Positions 1 to 8,680 of a DNA stretch of 29,239 bases are shown one piece after another (position 1 is the first letter of the stretch; each line of letters opens with the position of its first letter). The notes below the pieces were generated by a model. It saw only the letters and a list, made by a program, of their open reading frames with translations, did no database searches and was not told where the DNA came from. Made by a program: the position numbers and the translations under genes. This DNA comes from Stramenopiles sp. TOSAG23-6 (Eukaryota; Sar), in assembly GCA_900128565.1 (NCBI GenBank), contig LT635972.1:1-29239 (forward strand). The letters run 5' to 3'.

Positions 1-255
1 TTTTATGACAAAAGCCCACGACAAAAGTTTTGAAATAGTGTCAAGTTCATTATTATCTTGCTTAGCACCCAATGAGATAATTTGTCTAGTAGCCCCATTA
101 AAATCACCTCTGAAATCAGCAAATTCCAGAAAAATGGAGTCACACAAGATCATTTTAATGGGGCTACTAGAAAAATTATCTCATTGGTACCTAAGCATGG
201 TAATAATGAACTTGACACTATTTCAAAACTTTTGTCGTGGGCTTTTGTCATAAAA
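1..255. repeat. Long inverted repeat (foldback / MITE-like hairpin)
   Basis: The left arm 1-104 is complementary to the right arm 152-255 with no gaps: base i pairs with base 256-i. I count about six mismatches, most of them near positions 58-70. The loop is 105-151. The arms begin TTTTATGACAAAAGCCC and end with its complement. Short ORFs run through both arms but look like by-products of the palindrome. The window starts at the first paired base, so the element may extend further left and its target duplication cannot be read. The form fits a foldback transposon or MITE; a hairpin small-RNA precursor is an alternative. Confidence 0.85.
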
Positions 256-458
256 TTAATTATTTTTGTCATTTTGAAGCATCTATTGTCTCAGAAATGA
301 CCGAAATCACGAAAAACGTACCCGACTACCTTAAAGTTTTACAGTAGTAATCTAATCTATCTATTAATGTAAAAGTGGTACTAAATAATTCTACTCATCT
401 TGGTTAACCACATTTGCAAGTATTTTGTTGTTTGCTCCAGAGGCTTTATCAACTATAG

Positions 459-2054
459 ATGGTAGCAGGGTGGTATCAGGATTTACAAACCGTAAATATT
501 CAGACATATAAACTTGATAATGAGGTAACACCAACACCTCGAAGTTCTAGACCGCAATTAGTGCCTAAAACAGCTATTTCAGTTCCACCAAAAATACTTT
601 CCACGAAAAACGCTCAACAGCATTGTTCATATAAATACAAGCCTTCTTACAATAACTTTGATATTTCCACATGGCCTTCAAAAGCACAGGGTTCTGGAAA
701 AAATGGAGTTATAGAAAAAGAGAACAACGCATCTACAATAGCCAATTTGAATATGGAAAACCAGTTTTCAGATGCAGTACCAGAACCTCCAGTGTTCGCG
801 AAAAGTAAAGAAAGTATCTTAAAGTACAATTTGCCTCATAAAACAAATAGTTACCCTCCTCCACCGGAAGGGCATCCACCATCCTCCGCTTTGCGTTTAG
901 AAAAGTTGCAGCTGCATGAAAAAGTACTTTTGTTTAGACGTGGACAAACTCGAAATAATTCGAAAAGTAGAACAGAATTCAGAGGGCGGAAGGCAATGAT
1001 GCGACTCAGAAGAGACAGAGAAAATAATCGTTTAAAACATCTGGCAATACAAATGAAGAAAAAGGATAAAATACAGCGTATGCAGCTTGCTAAAAAACAA
1101 CCAAGAATGGGAGATTTAAAAAAACTCCGAGCAAACCAAATAATAACCTTTTGTCGCAAGAAATATTCTGTTAGAGAAAATGATATTTCTCAGCATTCTG
1201 CTGTAGATGGAGAGCGGAATGTATCTGATATGGATAAAAGGGAAAGGTATAAGCGAGATAATAACAGTGTTGCAAAATCCGATGAAAGCAAAAGTAATTG
1301 TGTGAGAAATAAGAAATCTTATGAAAGCAAAAGTAATTGTGTGAGAAATAAGAAAAAGGGAATGAATAGGAGTGATTGTACCGAAAAACCTGATAAATTT
1401 AAGGATGTAAAAATAAGAAAAACGGAAAAGAATAGGAATAATGCTATTCATCGTGTTGCCTTCTTGGAAAATGAATTGCGCCAGGCAAAAACAGATGCTA
1501 TCGATTTTGCTAAGCGTGCTGCAGAAGATGCTACAAAACTTCGCAAGACAATAGTACAACTTCAAACAGAGAATGTTCATTTACGCTGCCAATTAGAAGC
1601 ATGTATGTTTTGTTTTTTTTCAAATTCCATTTTTTGTTCGTACGAAATTTTGTACCTAACGATTTTTTTTGAAATATTTTTCCAAAATACATTATTATCA
1701 CAGAAAGGCAAGTACGAAAAGTGTAATAACCGTTCATTAGAACAAAACAAAAATACAAATATTTCTATTAATGGAAAAATAGTAAGTAAAATATCTGATC
1801 ACAAGACAAAAATATCAAAAGGAGAAAAAGTACAAAGTCAAGAATGTTGCACCACTGAAAGTAATGTAGATAGTAAATTTCAAACAGCTGTATCGATAGC
1901 CCGTGCAGAAGTAAAGCTGCAACTCGAAGAATTGAGTCAAAGTGTGAATTTTGAGAAGAAAAACTATTTTGAGAAGAGTATTTCTGAAAACATTCCAAAT
2001 TCTTTATCGTCTTTATCAATTCACCCGTCAAGAAATGCCCCAACTATTCATTAG
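459..2054 (+). CDS. Basic coiled-coil protein of unknown function, two exons
   Basis: I do not recognise the family. The frame is open from the ATG at 459 to the stop at 2052-2054 and would also be open through the intron. Exon 1 is 459-1602; exon 2 starts at about 1690 (or 1693), giving roughly 502 residues. The protein has a Pro/Ser-rich N-terminus, a very basic stretch around residues 165-220 (arginine-rich, RRDRENNR), and a predicted coiled coil just before the intron with heptad-like Leu/Ile in the segment LRKTIVQLQTENVHLRCQLE. A 13-residue unit (ESKSNCVRNKK plus two residues) is repeated in tandem. The Arg-rich plus coiled-coil arrangement recalls bZIP-like or cytoskeletal proteins, but I see no diagnostic motif. 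The intron is a member of the repeat family described separately. The stop lies inside a 42-bp tandem repeat, so the C-terminus may vary. Confidence 0.75.
   Translation: MVAGWYQDLQTVNIQTYKLDNEVTPTPRSSRPQLVPKTAISVPPKILSTKNAQQHCSYKYKPSYNNFDISTWPSKAQGSGKNGVIEKENNASTIANLNMENQFSDAVPEPPVFAKSKESILKYNLPHKTNSYPPPPEGHPPSSALRLEKLQLHEKVLLFRRGQTRNNSKSRTEFRGRKAMMRLRRDRENNRLKHLAIQMKKKDKIQRMQLAKKQPRMGDLKKLRANQIITFCRKKYSVRENDISQHSAVDGERNVSDMDKRERYKRDNNSVAKSDESKSNCVRNKKSYESKSNCVRNKKKGMNRSDCTEKPDKFKDVKIRKTEKNRNNAIHRVAFLENELRQAKTDAIDFAKRAAEDATKLRKTIVQLQTENVHLRCQLEACMFCFFSNSIFCSYEILYLTIFFEIFFQNTLLSQKGKYEKCNNRSLEQNKNTNISINGKIVSKISDHKTKISKGEKVQSQECCTTESNVDSKFQTAVSIARAEVKLQLEELSQSVNFEKKNYFEKSISENIPNSLSSLSIHPSRNAPTIH
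1284..1361 (+). repeat. 39-bp tandem duplication within the coding region
   Basis: Two nearly identical units beginning GAAAGCAAAAGTAATTG start at 1284 and 1323. The period is 39 bp, so each unit adds 13 codons without changing frame. Confidence 0.85.
1603..1689 (+). other. Introner-family intron, copy 1
   Basis: The 5' end is GTATGTTTTG at 1603. The palindrome TTCGTACGAA is at 1637-1646 and the branch-point-like TACCTAAC at 1653-1660. A T-rich run follows, then GAAATATTTTTCCAAAATA ending at 1689. Cutting here removes 87 nt and keeps the frame, joining GCA T|CA TTA TTA. A cut three bases later, after CAT (1692), is equally in frame. The nearest AG (1703) would produce an immediate TAA. An AG at 1707 is in frame (105 nt), so a canonical GT-AG reading is not excluded for this copy alone. 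Confidence 0.75.
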
Positions 2055-2158
2055 AAAAAGTAGAAATTATCAAGAAATGCCCTGAAGTATTCATTAGAAA
2101 AGGTAGAAATTATCGAGAAATGCCCTGAAGTATTCATTAGAAAAGGTAGAAATTGTAC
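2031..2158 (+). repeat. 42/43-bp tandem repeat, three copies, over the stop codon and 3' region
   Basis: Units beginning AGAAATGCCC start at 2031, 2073 and 2116 (periods 42 and 43) and contain TATTCATTAGAAAA. The stop codon of the upstream gene lies in the first unit. The rest of the 2055-2385 gap is AT-rich with no further gene; the neighbouring genes converge, so it probably holds two 3' UTRs. Confidence 0.9.
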
Positions 2159-2385
2159 CAATATAATTAAAAATCGCAGTAAAATTGTTTATAAAATTTT
2201 TTTGATCATTCTTCAATACAAGAGAAAACTATTTAAGGAATTCGAAGTAGCTTCATATATAGTACAGTACATGTGCTGTATGTAATATATATATGTACAA
2301 AAACAGTGTCATAGGGTAGGATTTAGTTAGAATATTTATTATCAATTTTAACTTGTGATTGAAATTTTCTAAAAATATTTTTTGT

Positions 2386-3684
2386 TTAGTTAGGATTTTG
2401 ATTTTCAAGGCTAAGATCATTCATTCCACCAGGGGCGAGAAGACCCAAAATTCCATCGCCTGTTTCACCAGTAATAACCATGTTACTGTTTTTGGCAATT
2501 CCAGTAAGCACATCAAGTCTCAAATTCTGTACTTCAAACTCTCTAACATCGGCTAACTGGGTAGCTGCAGACTTTTCAATATTCGCATCCAGTTCGATTA
2601 TTTTTGCTTTTTTCTTAGCCACGTCAACACCTGCCTCTGCAAGAACAAATCGACTTTGATAATTTTGTTCGGCTGTCACTTTGCGAGCGTCACAAGTAGC
2701 TCGCGTACGTTCTACAACCTTTGTCGCATCACGTTTGCCATCTTGTGTAGCAACAGATACTTTCGATTGCGCCTCTACAATAGCTACTTCCGTTCGACTT
2801 GACTCATTTACTATACAAACATCACGATGATTCAATGCAGCTGTAAGTCTTTCCTCTCGATTAATAATTGCTCTTTCAGTCTCCGCAGTTAGATCCTGAA
2901 CAGATCGTTTATTTTCTTTCATAATTTGTTCAAGTCGTTGAGCAGCATCGTCATTGACTTTTCGCATTTCAGCAGTGTGTTTCTTCTCCTGTTGTTCCAT
3001 TTGTGTTTCAAATGATGTTCGTGACTGGAGAGTGGCTTCAAGACTTGCTGGGAGTTGTACATTAGTGATCTTTACATTTTTGATTTCAACACCATAAGGT
3101 TTCATAGTTCTATTCAACCCACCTTTCATCCCTAAAGCAAACTCTTCTCTCAAATCAAGAACTTTCATCACAGGAACCCGATTAACCAGTGCACGGATTG
3201 CTTCTTCAACTTCTGCGGACAACAATTCGTCAAAATTACATGCCCCGAGGTGATAAATAAACTTCTTTGCGTCCTCAATTTTTGGTCCAATTTGGAAAGT
3301 TAAACCAAGGTCAACTTCGACCATAACGTTATCAATTGTTGGACAATTCGCTACAGGATGATTGTATGATATTCCCTTACGTGTAACAATGTGTGAAACA
3401 CGATAATACCCAGGCCAGCAACAAATAAAACCAGTCGGCGCCTCACCCTGATCTTTAAACCATTTTTGGTGCAAGACCCAATAGCCAGAAGGTATTGTGA
3501 TACACGTGTTACAACACCAACCGGAAGTTGGTACAAGAACAATAGGCTGCTCGTTGTTGTTCTCAGCTCTGGCAAATACAGCAGCTGCTTCACCCACTGA
3601 TGATATATGCTTCTGAACAACACGTGATTTAACCTTTCTACGGGACATTGTTTCGCAAAACAAAATTAAAGAAAAAGCGCGCAA
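2386..3684 (-). CDS. SPFH/band-7 (prohibitin-homology) domain protein
   Basis: This is a 432-residue protein if started at 3684; a second ATG at 3648 (MSRRKVKSR) would give 420 and may be the real start, since the first 12 residues look unlike the rest. The middle fits an SPFH/band-7 fold: a beta-rich region (TNVMVEVDLGLTFQIG-like) is followed by EEAIRALVNRVPVMKVLDLR and the typical phrase YGVEIKNVKITNVQLP near residues 205-220. After it comes a long Ala/Glu/Lys/Arg-rich helix (about 220-390), as in flotillins and stomatin-like proteins, where it drives oligomerisation. The C-terminus is Gly/Asn-rich. No clear membrane span is seen, so attachment could be by acylation; Cys residues lie near the N-terminal CCNTC. 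The likely role is membrane microdomain scaffolding, inferred from the family only. Confidence 0.85.
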   Translation of the reverse strand: MRAFSLILFCETMSRRKVKSRVVQKHISSVGEAAAVFARAENNNEQPIVLVPTSGWCCNTCITIPSGYWVLHQKWFKDQGEAPTGFICCWPGYYRVSHIVTRKGISYNHPVANCPTIDNVMVEVDLGLTFQIGPKIEDAKKFIYHLGACNFDELLSAEVEEAIRALVNRVPVMKVLDLREEFALGMKGGLNRTMKPYGVEIKNVKITNVQLPASLEATLQSRTSFETQMEQQEKKHTAEMRKVNDDAAQRLEQIMKENKRSVQDLTAETERAIINREERLTAALNHRDVCIVNESSRTEVAIVEAQSKVSVATQDGKRDATKVVERTRATCDARKVTAEQNYQSRFVLAEAGVDVAKKKAKIIELDANIEKSAATQLADVREFEVQNLRLDVLTGIAKNSNMVITGETGDGILGLLAPGGMNDLSLENQNPN

Positions 3685-3754
3685 GAAAGTAAATACAGTA
3701 ACAATAAGTTCACAACATTTTGGCCAAAAAAAAAGTTTTGGACAGTCTTTATAA

Positions 3755-3760
3755 CACGTG
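3755..3760. promoter_or_regulatory. CACGTG (E-box/G-box) upstream of the band-7 gene
   Basis: A CACGTG palindrome lies about 70-110 bp upstream of the two candidate start codons of the minus-strand band-7 gene. Such boxes bind bHLH or bZIP factors in many eukaryotes; function here is inferred from position only. Confidence 0.3.
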
Positions 3761-3944
3761 GCAATCTAAATCATCTCACCGATTATTCATTTTTCTAACA
3801 CGAAATCTATTAAATAAGGTCAATAATCGAAGTTAAAAAACGAGTTTATTATATATTTTTTCCTGAAAAAAATGACGTTGTATCACAATATCATTGAATG
3901 TAAGAATTCATCAATGGTAAATATTTTCATCATTATTCTTCTTT

Positions 3945-5807
3945 TTACTCTTTTTTTTTTGCAAACTTATTTATGTTATTTGTTTCTATGAAATGCATAA
4001 ACTCATCTGGTTTCATTTTCCCTGTTTCAGGAAAGTAAAATATACATTTCAATAGTCTGATTTCTTCAGCGTTTAGTTGTATTGAACGTTTCTTTAATGA
4101 ACGTTTTATACCCTTCTCGAACACTGCCCAGTCAAGATGTCTTGATCCATCTATTCCCATCCAATGGAACTGCTTGGTAATACTAATGCCTCCTCGAGAA
4201 TACGCATGGTCACGGAGCTTCTTGTGCAAATTACTAAGAGTAGTATGGGAAGTACCCAAGTCTTTCAAACGTCTGGATAAAACCTTATCAAAATGACGTA
4301 TAAACACAGCTCCTAGCCTCTGTGGTTCAAACATAACAAAATGCTCAAACTCACTTCGATCAATTTGACCATCCTTATTTCCATCAAGTATTTCTTTTAC
4401 ACACAAAATCTCTGTTTTAGAAAGGTCAACTAATGTACGAAGTGTGTGAGAAAATTCTTCCCAGTCTAAGACACCGGAGTTGCTGATATCATCACCGGTN
4501 CAATGAAATTTTGAACTTACATCAAAACCATTTGCACTCAACGACTTTGAGCGTAACTTTAATTGTATCTTTAGAATAGCTTGTTGTGATAACTGACAAC
4601 TTGTCATTCGTTGTTGTAGCCCTAGTCTGTATTTTCTGGCCTCAATTGATGCTTTCGAATAAACGGATTGGATTAACTCGATAGCTTCTAGACCCTGGGC
4701 TGGTTCAACATTTGCACTTTTTAAGTATTTTGCTTTCCTTAATTCGGTATTTTTGCGGGTTAATTCAATTAGTTCTTTGCGAGACCACGACTTACCCTTG
4801 TAAAAAGCAACGCCTGCTGGATTGTGTGACCTATTCAGTTGATCTTCTATTGCAAACTGTATTTCTTCTGCTTCTACTACATTATCCACACAAGCTTTGT
4901 CCTCCTTGGCTTCGGCCAAGTGTCGCAAATATTTCATATGCTTACTTAATTCGCTGCACCTCAGAATAGCTTTTGATAATTTTGAAAAGTAGTTTTCATT
5001 ATTATGATGAGGTGATTCGTAAAACATCCTCAGTGCATGTTTCTTTTTTTCTGCAAACTCGTCCCAGGAGATAGATCCATCAGACGCTATTTTGAAGATA
5101 TTATACAAACGACGATTCAAACGAGGTGAAGGTTTTTTTTGTTCATGGAGTAGGGTTTTGAGTAATTCAAGAAATGTATCGAAATCTGGATAACCTTTGT
5201 GTTTCTTTGCAAGAATACGTAATATGCTTACTTGGCTCTTTGCCTCCCTCGAAATAATTTCTTGATATTTTAAGGAGTCTTTAGCTCTTTCTATTTTATA
5301 TTCTAAAGAATCAGTGTCTGTCCTGGATATTTTATGCAATTGCTCTGGACTGCAGTTCATAAAGTTATTAAGTGTGTCAATGTCAATGAAGCCATCACTA
5401 TGTGTGTCCATTAGGGTACCTAAAACCTGAAGATCTATATTTGTCAACTCGAGTTCAAGTTGTGAGGCATTGAAAAACTTCTCCCAAGTTAAAACACCAA
5501 CCGATTCACCGTTGTTTCCTTTGAAAATTTTTGTAATACCTTCTTTTCCTTCCCAGATGGGTGCTTTCAATTTTGCCTGTAACGCCGAAAGTTGAGAATA
5601 AGGAATACAATACAGCTCTTTATGGATACTTATATTTGATGATTTTTGGTCGTTTTTTGATCTTTTAGAATGTACGCGTGATGCTGGCACCAGCGACCTG
5701 CCAGCGCGTGCAATACCATGAGCAACAACTCCCGGAGCATGTTCAATGTCATGAATAGCAGTACTGCAAGCGTGCTCAATACGATGAATCAATCCAACTT
5801 TATGCAT
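3945..5807 (-). CDS. Multi-EF-hand protein with three paired modules
   Basis: This is a 620-residue, probably cytosolic, calcium-binding protein. Two loops are recognisable: DTHSDGFIDIDT near residue 134 (Thr at loop position 12, so weakened) and DGNKDGQIDRSE near residue 472 (a full consensus loop). Each is preceded by a degenerate hand of the form G(V/L)L-x-WE-x-F, giving modules around residues 75-155, 410-490 and 535-610. The third pair has lost most acidic ligands (FPETGKMKPDEF). A further single hand (ASDGSISWDEF) sits near residue 240. The central region is helical and Lys/Glu-rich. The N-terminus has a repeated His/Ala pattern (IEHACSTAIHDIEHAPG). An ambiguous base at 4500 falls in the second module, near residue 436. 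A calcium sensor or structural role is likely; the partner is unknown. Confidence 0.8.
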   Translation of the reverse strand: MHKVGLIHRIEHACSTAIHDIEHAPGVVAHGIARAGRSLVPASRVHSKRSKNDQKSSNISIHKELYCIPYSQLSALQAKLKAPIWEGKEGITKIFKGNNGESVGVLTWEKFFNASQLELELTNIDLQVLGTLMDTHSDGFIDIDTLNNFMNCSPEQLHKISRTDTDSLEYKIERAKDSLKYQEIISREAKSQVSILRILAKKHKGYPDFDTFLELLKTLLHEQKKPSPRLNRRLYNIFKIASDGSISWDEFAEKKKHALRMFYESPHHNNENYFSKLSKAILRCSELSKHMKYLRHLAEAKEDKACVDNVVEAEEIQFAIEDQLNRSHNPAGVAFYKGKSWSRKELIELTRKNTELRKAKYLKSANVEPAQGLEAIELIQSVYSKASIEARKYRLGLQQRMTSCQLSQQAILKIQLKLRSKSLSANGFDVSSKFHXTGDDISNSGVLDWEEFSHTLRTLVDLSKTEILCVKEILDGNKDGQIDRSEFEHFVMFEPQRLGAVFIRHFDKVLSRRLKDLGTSHTTLSNLHKKLRDHAYSRGGISITKQFHWMGIDGSRHLDWAVFEKGIKRSLKKRSIQLNAEEIRLLKCIFYFPETGKMKPDEFMHFIETNNINKFAKKKE

Positions 5808-6127
5808 TTTATAGAGAGATTGAAAATTTAGTTTATAGCATTTTTATAAAATGAAAAGCTTCGTCTCGCATAATTTTGACATATTTAATCATTAGGGTAT
5901 ACCAAAGCAACTAAAGAACGTTACGAAACGGCACTAGTAGCTACCATATATCCGATATATATATATACGGTACGTACGTACTAGTCAATTTTTGTGCAAT
6001 TTTTGTGTGACGTCATTTTGAATTTTGATGTGATCGATCGAATATATTATAAAAGATTCTCCTTATTCAGATACTCAAGTTGTTAATGTTTTTCTAGAGT
6101 AAAGTAGCGCTAGCATATCATTAAGCT
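5808..6127. promoter_or_regulatory. Divergent promoter region with a CRE-like TGACGTCA palindrome
   Basis: This 320-bp gap separates the divergently transcribed EF-hand and FYVE-START genes and contains no ORF of note. It holds a TATATATATA tract and GTACGTACGTAC near 5955-5981, and a perfect TGACGTCA at about 6007-6014, roughly 115 bp before the FYVE-START ATG. TGACGTCA is the classic CRE/bZIP site; its use here is inferred. Confidence 0.45.
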
Positions 6128-7750
6128 ATGGTAAACACCGAAAATTGGGTCCCGGACGTTGAGCGTTCACATTGTGTTCAATGTGGCATTTTATTTACAT
6201 TATTACGTCGTAAACACCATTGTCGTAAATGTGGTGATATTTTTTGTGCTACGTGTGCATCACGTAGTAAAGTAATTCTATCCGTGTCTAAGTTTGCAGT
6301 TAGGATATGTGATCTTTGCTTTGTAGAGCCTAATAGATTACTGAATAGGGGTACAGAAGATTATAATGATAACACTACTTTGGTGTCGTTTGCACCATCA
6401 AAATTGTCATCAGAGTCATCAAAATTGTCATCAGAGCCATCAAAATTAATTAATTCATCACAAAATTTGGATGAAAATGGAAACCGATATCAAAAGTTAC
6501 TCAAAAAAATCATCCCAAATTTACTAATGAGGTTACAGAGTGACAAAGATTGGTCTTTAGTAGGAGAGACAAATGGAATGAAAACATATCAACCTAAATT
6601 TACTCCTGATGAAAATTTTGCCTGTGCAAAGGGGACTTGTATTTTCGAATGCCCACCACAATTAATATGGGCATCTATTACTGATTTTTCAAAAAATAGA
6701 AATAATTTTGACAAGTCTTTTGATGGGTCAAAACTTATCGAGCAGATAGACGAAGCTACACATGTACGACATATTCTTTCAAAGCCAATTTGGCCTGCGT
6801 ATGGAAGAGATGTTTGTCTCTTGATTAATTCAAGAANGCTTGATAATGATGATACACGTATGCAACCTCTGTTAAGTCTAGGTGTTAGTATTGAGCATAA
6901 TGATTGTCCTCTATCCGAGGACACGAAAGTTCCAGTTTGTGGTGATAGTGGAGCTTCCAACTACGTCCGTTGTGTTTGTGGTCCTGGTGCATGGCTTCTA
7001 ACACCTATTAGATCAAATAACGATACAAAAATTCACACTAAAGCGTCACTAATCATTAATGTAAATCCCGGCGGAAGCCTTCCCACTAGAATAGTCAGAG
7101 CTGCCATTACAAGTCAATTATCAGTGATGCTGAACTTAAAAGAATTACTAAGTAAAGGCAAATTTATGCAGCAATTTCAATCTACAACGTGGCCCCCAAT
7201 GCCATTATATAATCTTGAGAATAAAAAAAAACTTGAAGGAGGTACCACACGGCAAATTCGAAAATCTTTAGGTAAGAAATTTTACGAGAAATGTGATGTG
7301 GATTCATCTTCAAGTTTGCTGGGTGATACCCCCCTCCCACAAAACGAAATTGATTCTTATAATAAACAAGTAGTAGTAACAACTTGTGCGGAAAATGAAA
7401 AAATAATATGTGATGACGCTTGCCAACTGGACACTACTGCAAACATTCAAAATAGCAGAGAAACTATAGCAAAACAATGGAATAATTTTTACTTTGATAA
7501 TTTTCTTGAAAACGTTTCATTAATTAATGTATTAGATACTGTTAGTAATGCCAAACCATATTATGCTGCGTGTTTTGTGATCATACTACCATTATTGTAT
7601 TATGCTTTTGCAGTATATCAAATTATAAGCATTCAAATAGCTTTTTTATGTATATCTTTTGGGTTATTTTGGAAACATTCAGTGGCTATACCGTGTGGTA
7701 CTACGCATTGTCAAATGTCAGGTAAATTAACAAACATTAAAAACAAATAA
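6128..7750 (+). CDS. FYVE zinc finger plus START lipid-binding domain membrane protein
   Basis: The 540-residue protein opens with a FYVE domain (about residues 7-70). It has WVPD, then CVQC, the basic patch RRKHHCRKCG, CATC and a final RICDLC. Together these make the eight zinc ligands and the PI3P-binding signature, with Ile replacing Val in RVC. A linker with repeated KLSSE(S/P)S follows. Residues of about 115-360 match a START-like fold: KIIPNLLMRLQSDKDWSLV, then FECPPQLIWASITDFSKNRN, then KPIWPAYGRDVCLL and a PGGSLPTRIVRAAI end typical of START domains. Two hydrophobic helices near residues 475-520 predict a C-terminal membrane anchor. The likely role is PI3P-dependent endosomal lipid sensing or transfer. 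FYVE-START pairs are common in stramenopiles, which supports but does not prove that affiliation. An ambiguous base at 6837 affects residue 237. Confidence 0.9.
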   Translation: MVNTENWVPDVERSHCVQCGILFTLLRRKHHCRKCGDIFCATCASRSKVILSVSKFAVRICDLCFVEPNRLLNRGTEDYNDNTTLVSFAPSKLSSESSKLSSEPSKLINSSQNLDENGNRYQKLLKKIIPNLLMRLQSDKDWSLVGETNGMKTYQPKFTPDENFACAKGTCIFECPPQLIWASITDFSKNRNNFDKSFDGSKLIEQIDEATHVRHILSKPIWPAYGRDVCLLINSRXLDNDDTRMQPLLSLGVSIEHNDCPLSEDTKVPVCGDSGASNYVRCVCGPGAWLLTPIRSNNDTKIHTKASLIINVNPGGSLPTRIVRAAITSQLSVMLNLKELLSKGKFMQQFQSTTWPPMPLYNLENKKKLEGGTTRQIRKSLGKKFYEKCDVDSSSSLLGDTPLPQNEIDSYNKQVVVTTCAENEKIICDDACQLDTTANIQNSRETIAKQWNNFYFDNFLENVSLINVLDTVSNAKPYYAACFVIILPLLYYAFAVYQIISIQIAFLCISFGLFWKHSVAIPCGTTHCQMSGKLTNIKNK

Positions 7751-7943
7751 ATATCAACTACAGAATTTCGTGTTTTTCGGTTGAGAAAATATAGCAAAAA
7801 CACGAAATCATCAACGAAATCTAAATCGCGATCATATTCGGAGATAAACTTGACCCCTCATCAAAGTCGTCAAGGAGACATTTGCATGATACCATAGAGT
7901 AGACTAAGTAGAGTATCATTGAGTAGTAACATCTAACATAAAA

Positions 7944-8600
7944 ATGGGTTCAGGTGCATCAACCAACCAAAGTAAAAGAACAATGAAAAACTTGGAGAAT
8001 GCGAGAAAATCTAGACGTGTAACCCGGGTGGAAGTAAACATTGAGAATTTAAAGCTAGGAAACGGTTGTTCGGACTCACAAATCGTCGGCACTAAAGTTA
8101 CGGGTAATGCTGCTTCTACAAAACGTCCTGTACTATGCAATGGCATGGTAACAGAGTATCCAATTCGTAGAACTTCGACCGAACGAAAGCGTAGATCTAA
8201 AAATCGAAGGGATTCCATGAGAGTACTGAAAGATGCACACAAACGAGAGTTGGTGGAACAGAAAGTCACATCGAAGTCGGACTTACTCGAAGAAGAAACT
8301 GATGGATATACTAACGATAAAGCTCATACAATTGCAACAACTAGCTTTCCATCACTTGAAGGTGGTGCAAGTCATCCGAAAATAGGGGAGAAAGAACGAG
8401 GTGGATTAAGTTGCTTTCTTGATTGGGCAACAGATGTTGGTAAAGATGCAGGTATATTATGTCGGCATAGTGTGAAGCGTTTATCTAATAGTAGCTCATC
8501 AGGATTAGCTCAAGTTAGAAGACTGTCTACCTCTAGTTTTGAAAAGGTTCGAAGGATGTCTAGTCGGAGAAGCAATCAAAAAATGCATAACTCAACTTGA
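7944..8600 (+). CDS. Small basic protein with predicted N-myristoylation site
   Basis: I do not recognise the family. The 218-residue product begins MGSGASTNQSK, matching the N-myristoylation consensus (Gly2, small residues at 5 and 6). It is rich in Lys/Arg, and the C-terminal 45 residues contain RRLSTSS and RRMSSRRS, which resemble basophilic kinase (PKA/PKC-like) sites. A short hydrophobic/acidic patch SCFLDWATDVGKD lies near residue 155. A myristoyl plus polybasic switch, giving reversible plasma-membrane attachment, is a reasonable inference. It lies about 190 bp downstream of the FYVE-START gene on the same strand, and its stop is about 80 bp from the stop of the converging minus-strand gene. 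Confidence 0.7.
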   Translation: MGSGASTNQSKRTMKNLENARKSRRVTRVEVNIENLKLGNGCSDSQIVGTKVTGNAASTKRPVLCNGMVTEYPIRRTSTERKRRSKNRRDSMRVLKDAHKRELVEQKVTSKSDLLEEETDGYTNDKAHTIATTSFPSLEGGASHPKIGEKERGGLSCFLDWATDVGKDAGILCRHSVKRLSNSSSSGLAQVRRLSTSSFEKVRRMSSRRSNQKMHNST

Positions 8601-8680
8601 ATATATTTATTGAATATAAAGTTTCAATTTTCGTAGGATAAAGTTTCATTATTATCAAAGCACAACCGTCAATTTCTATA

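Noticed and set aside
5-300. Two overlapping ORFs of 82 and 72 codons
   Set aside because: They lie in the inverted-repeat arms, and their open frames follow from the AT-rich palindrome rather than from coding constraint.
1116-1580. 154-codon minus-strand ORF
   Set aside because: It is antisense to the coiled-coil gene, and its hydrophobic composition (Ile/Phe-rich) is the mirror of Lys/Asn-rich codons.
1599-1716. GCATGTATG / GCAAGTACG as a target site duplication of copy 1
   Set aside because: Two mismatches in nine and an offset of 109 that breaks the frame.
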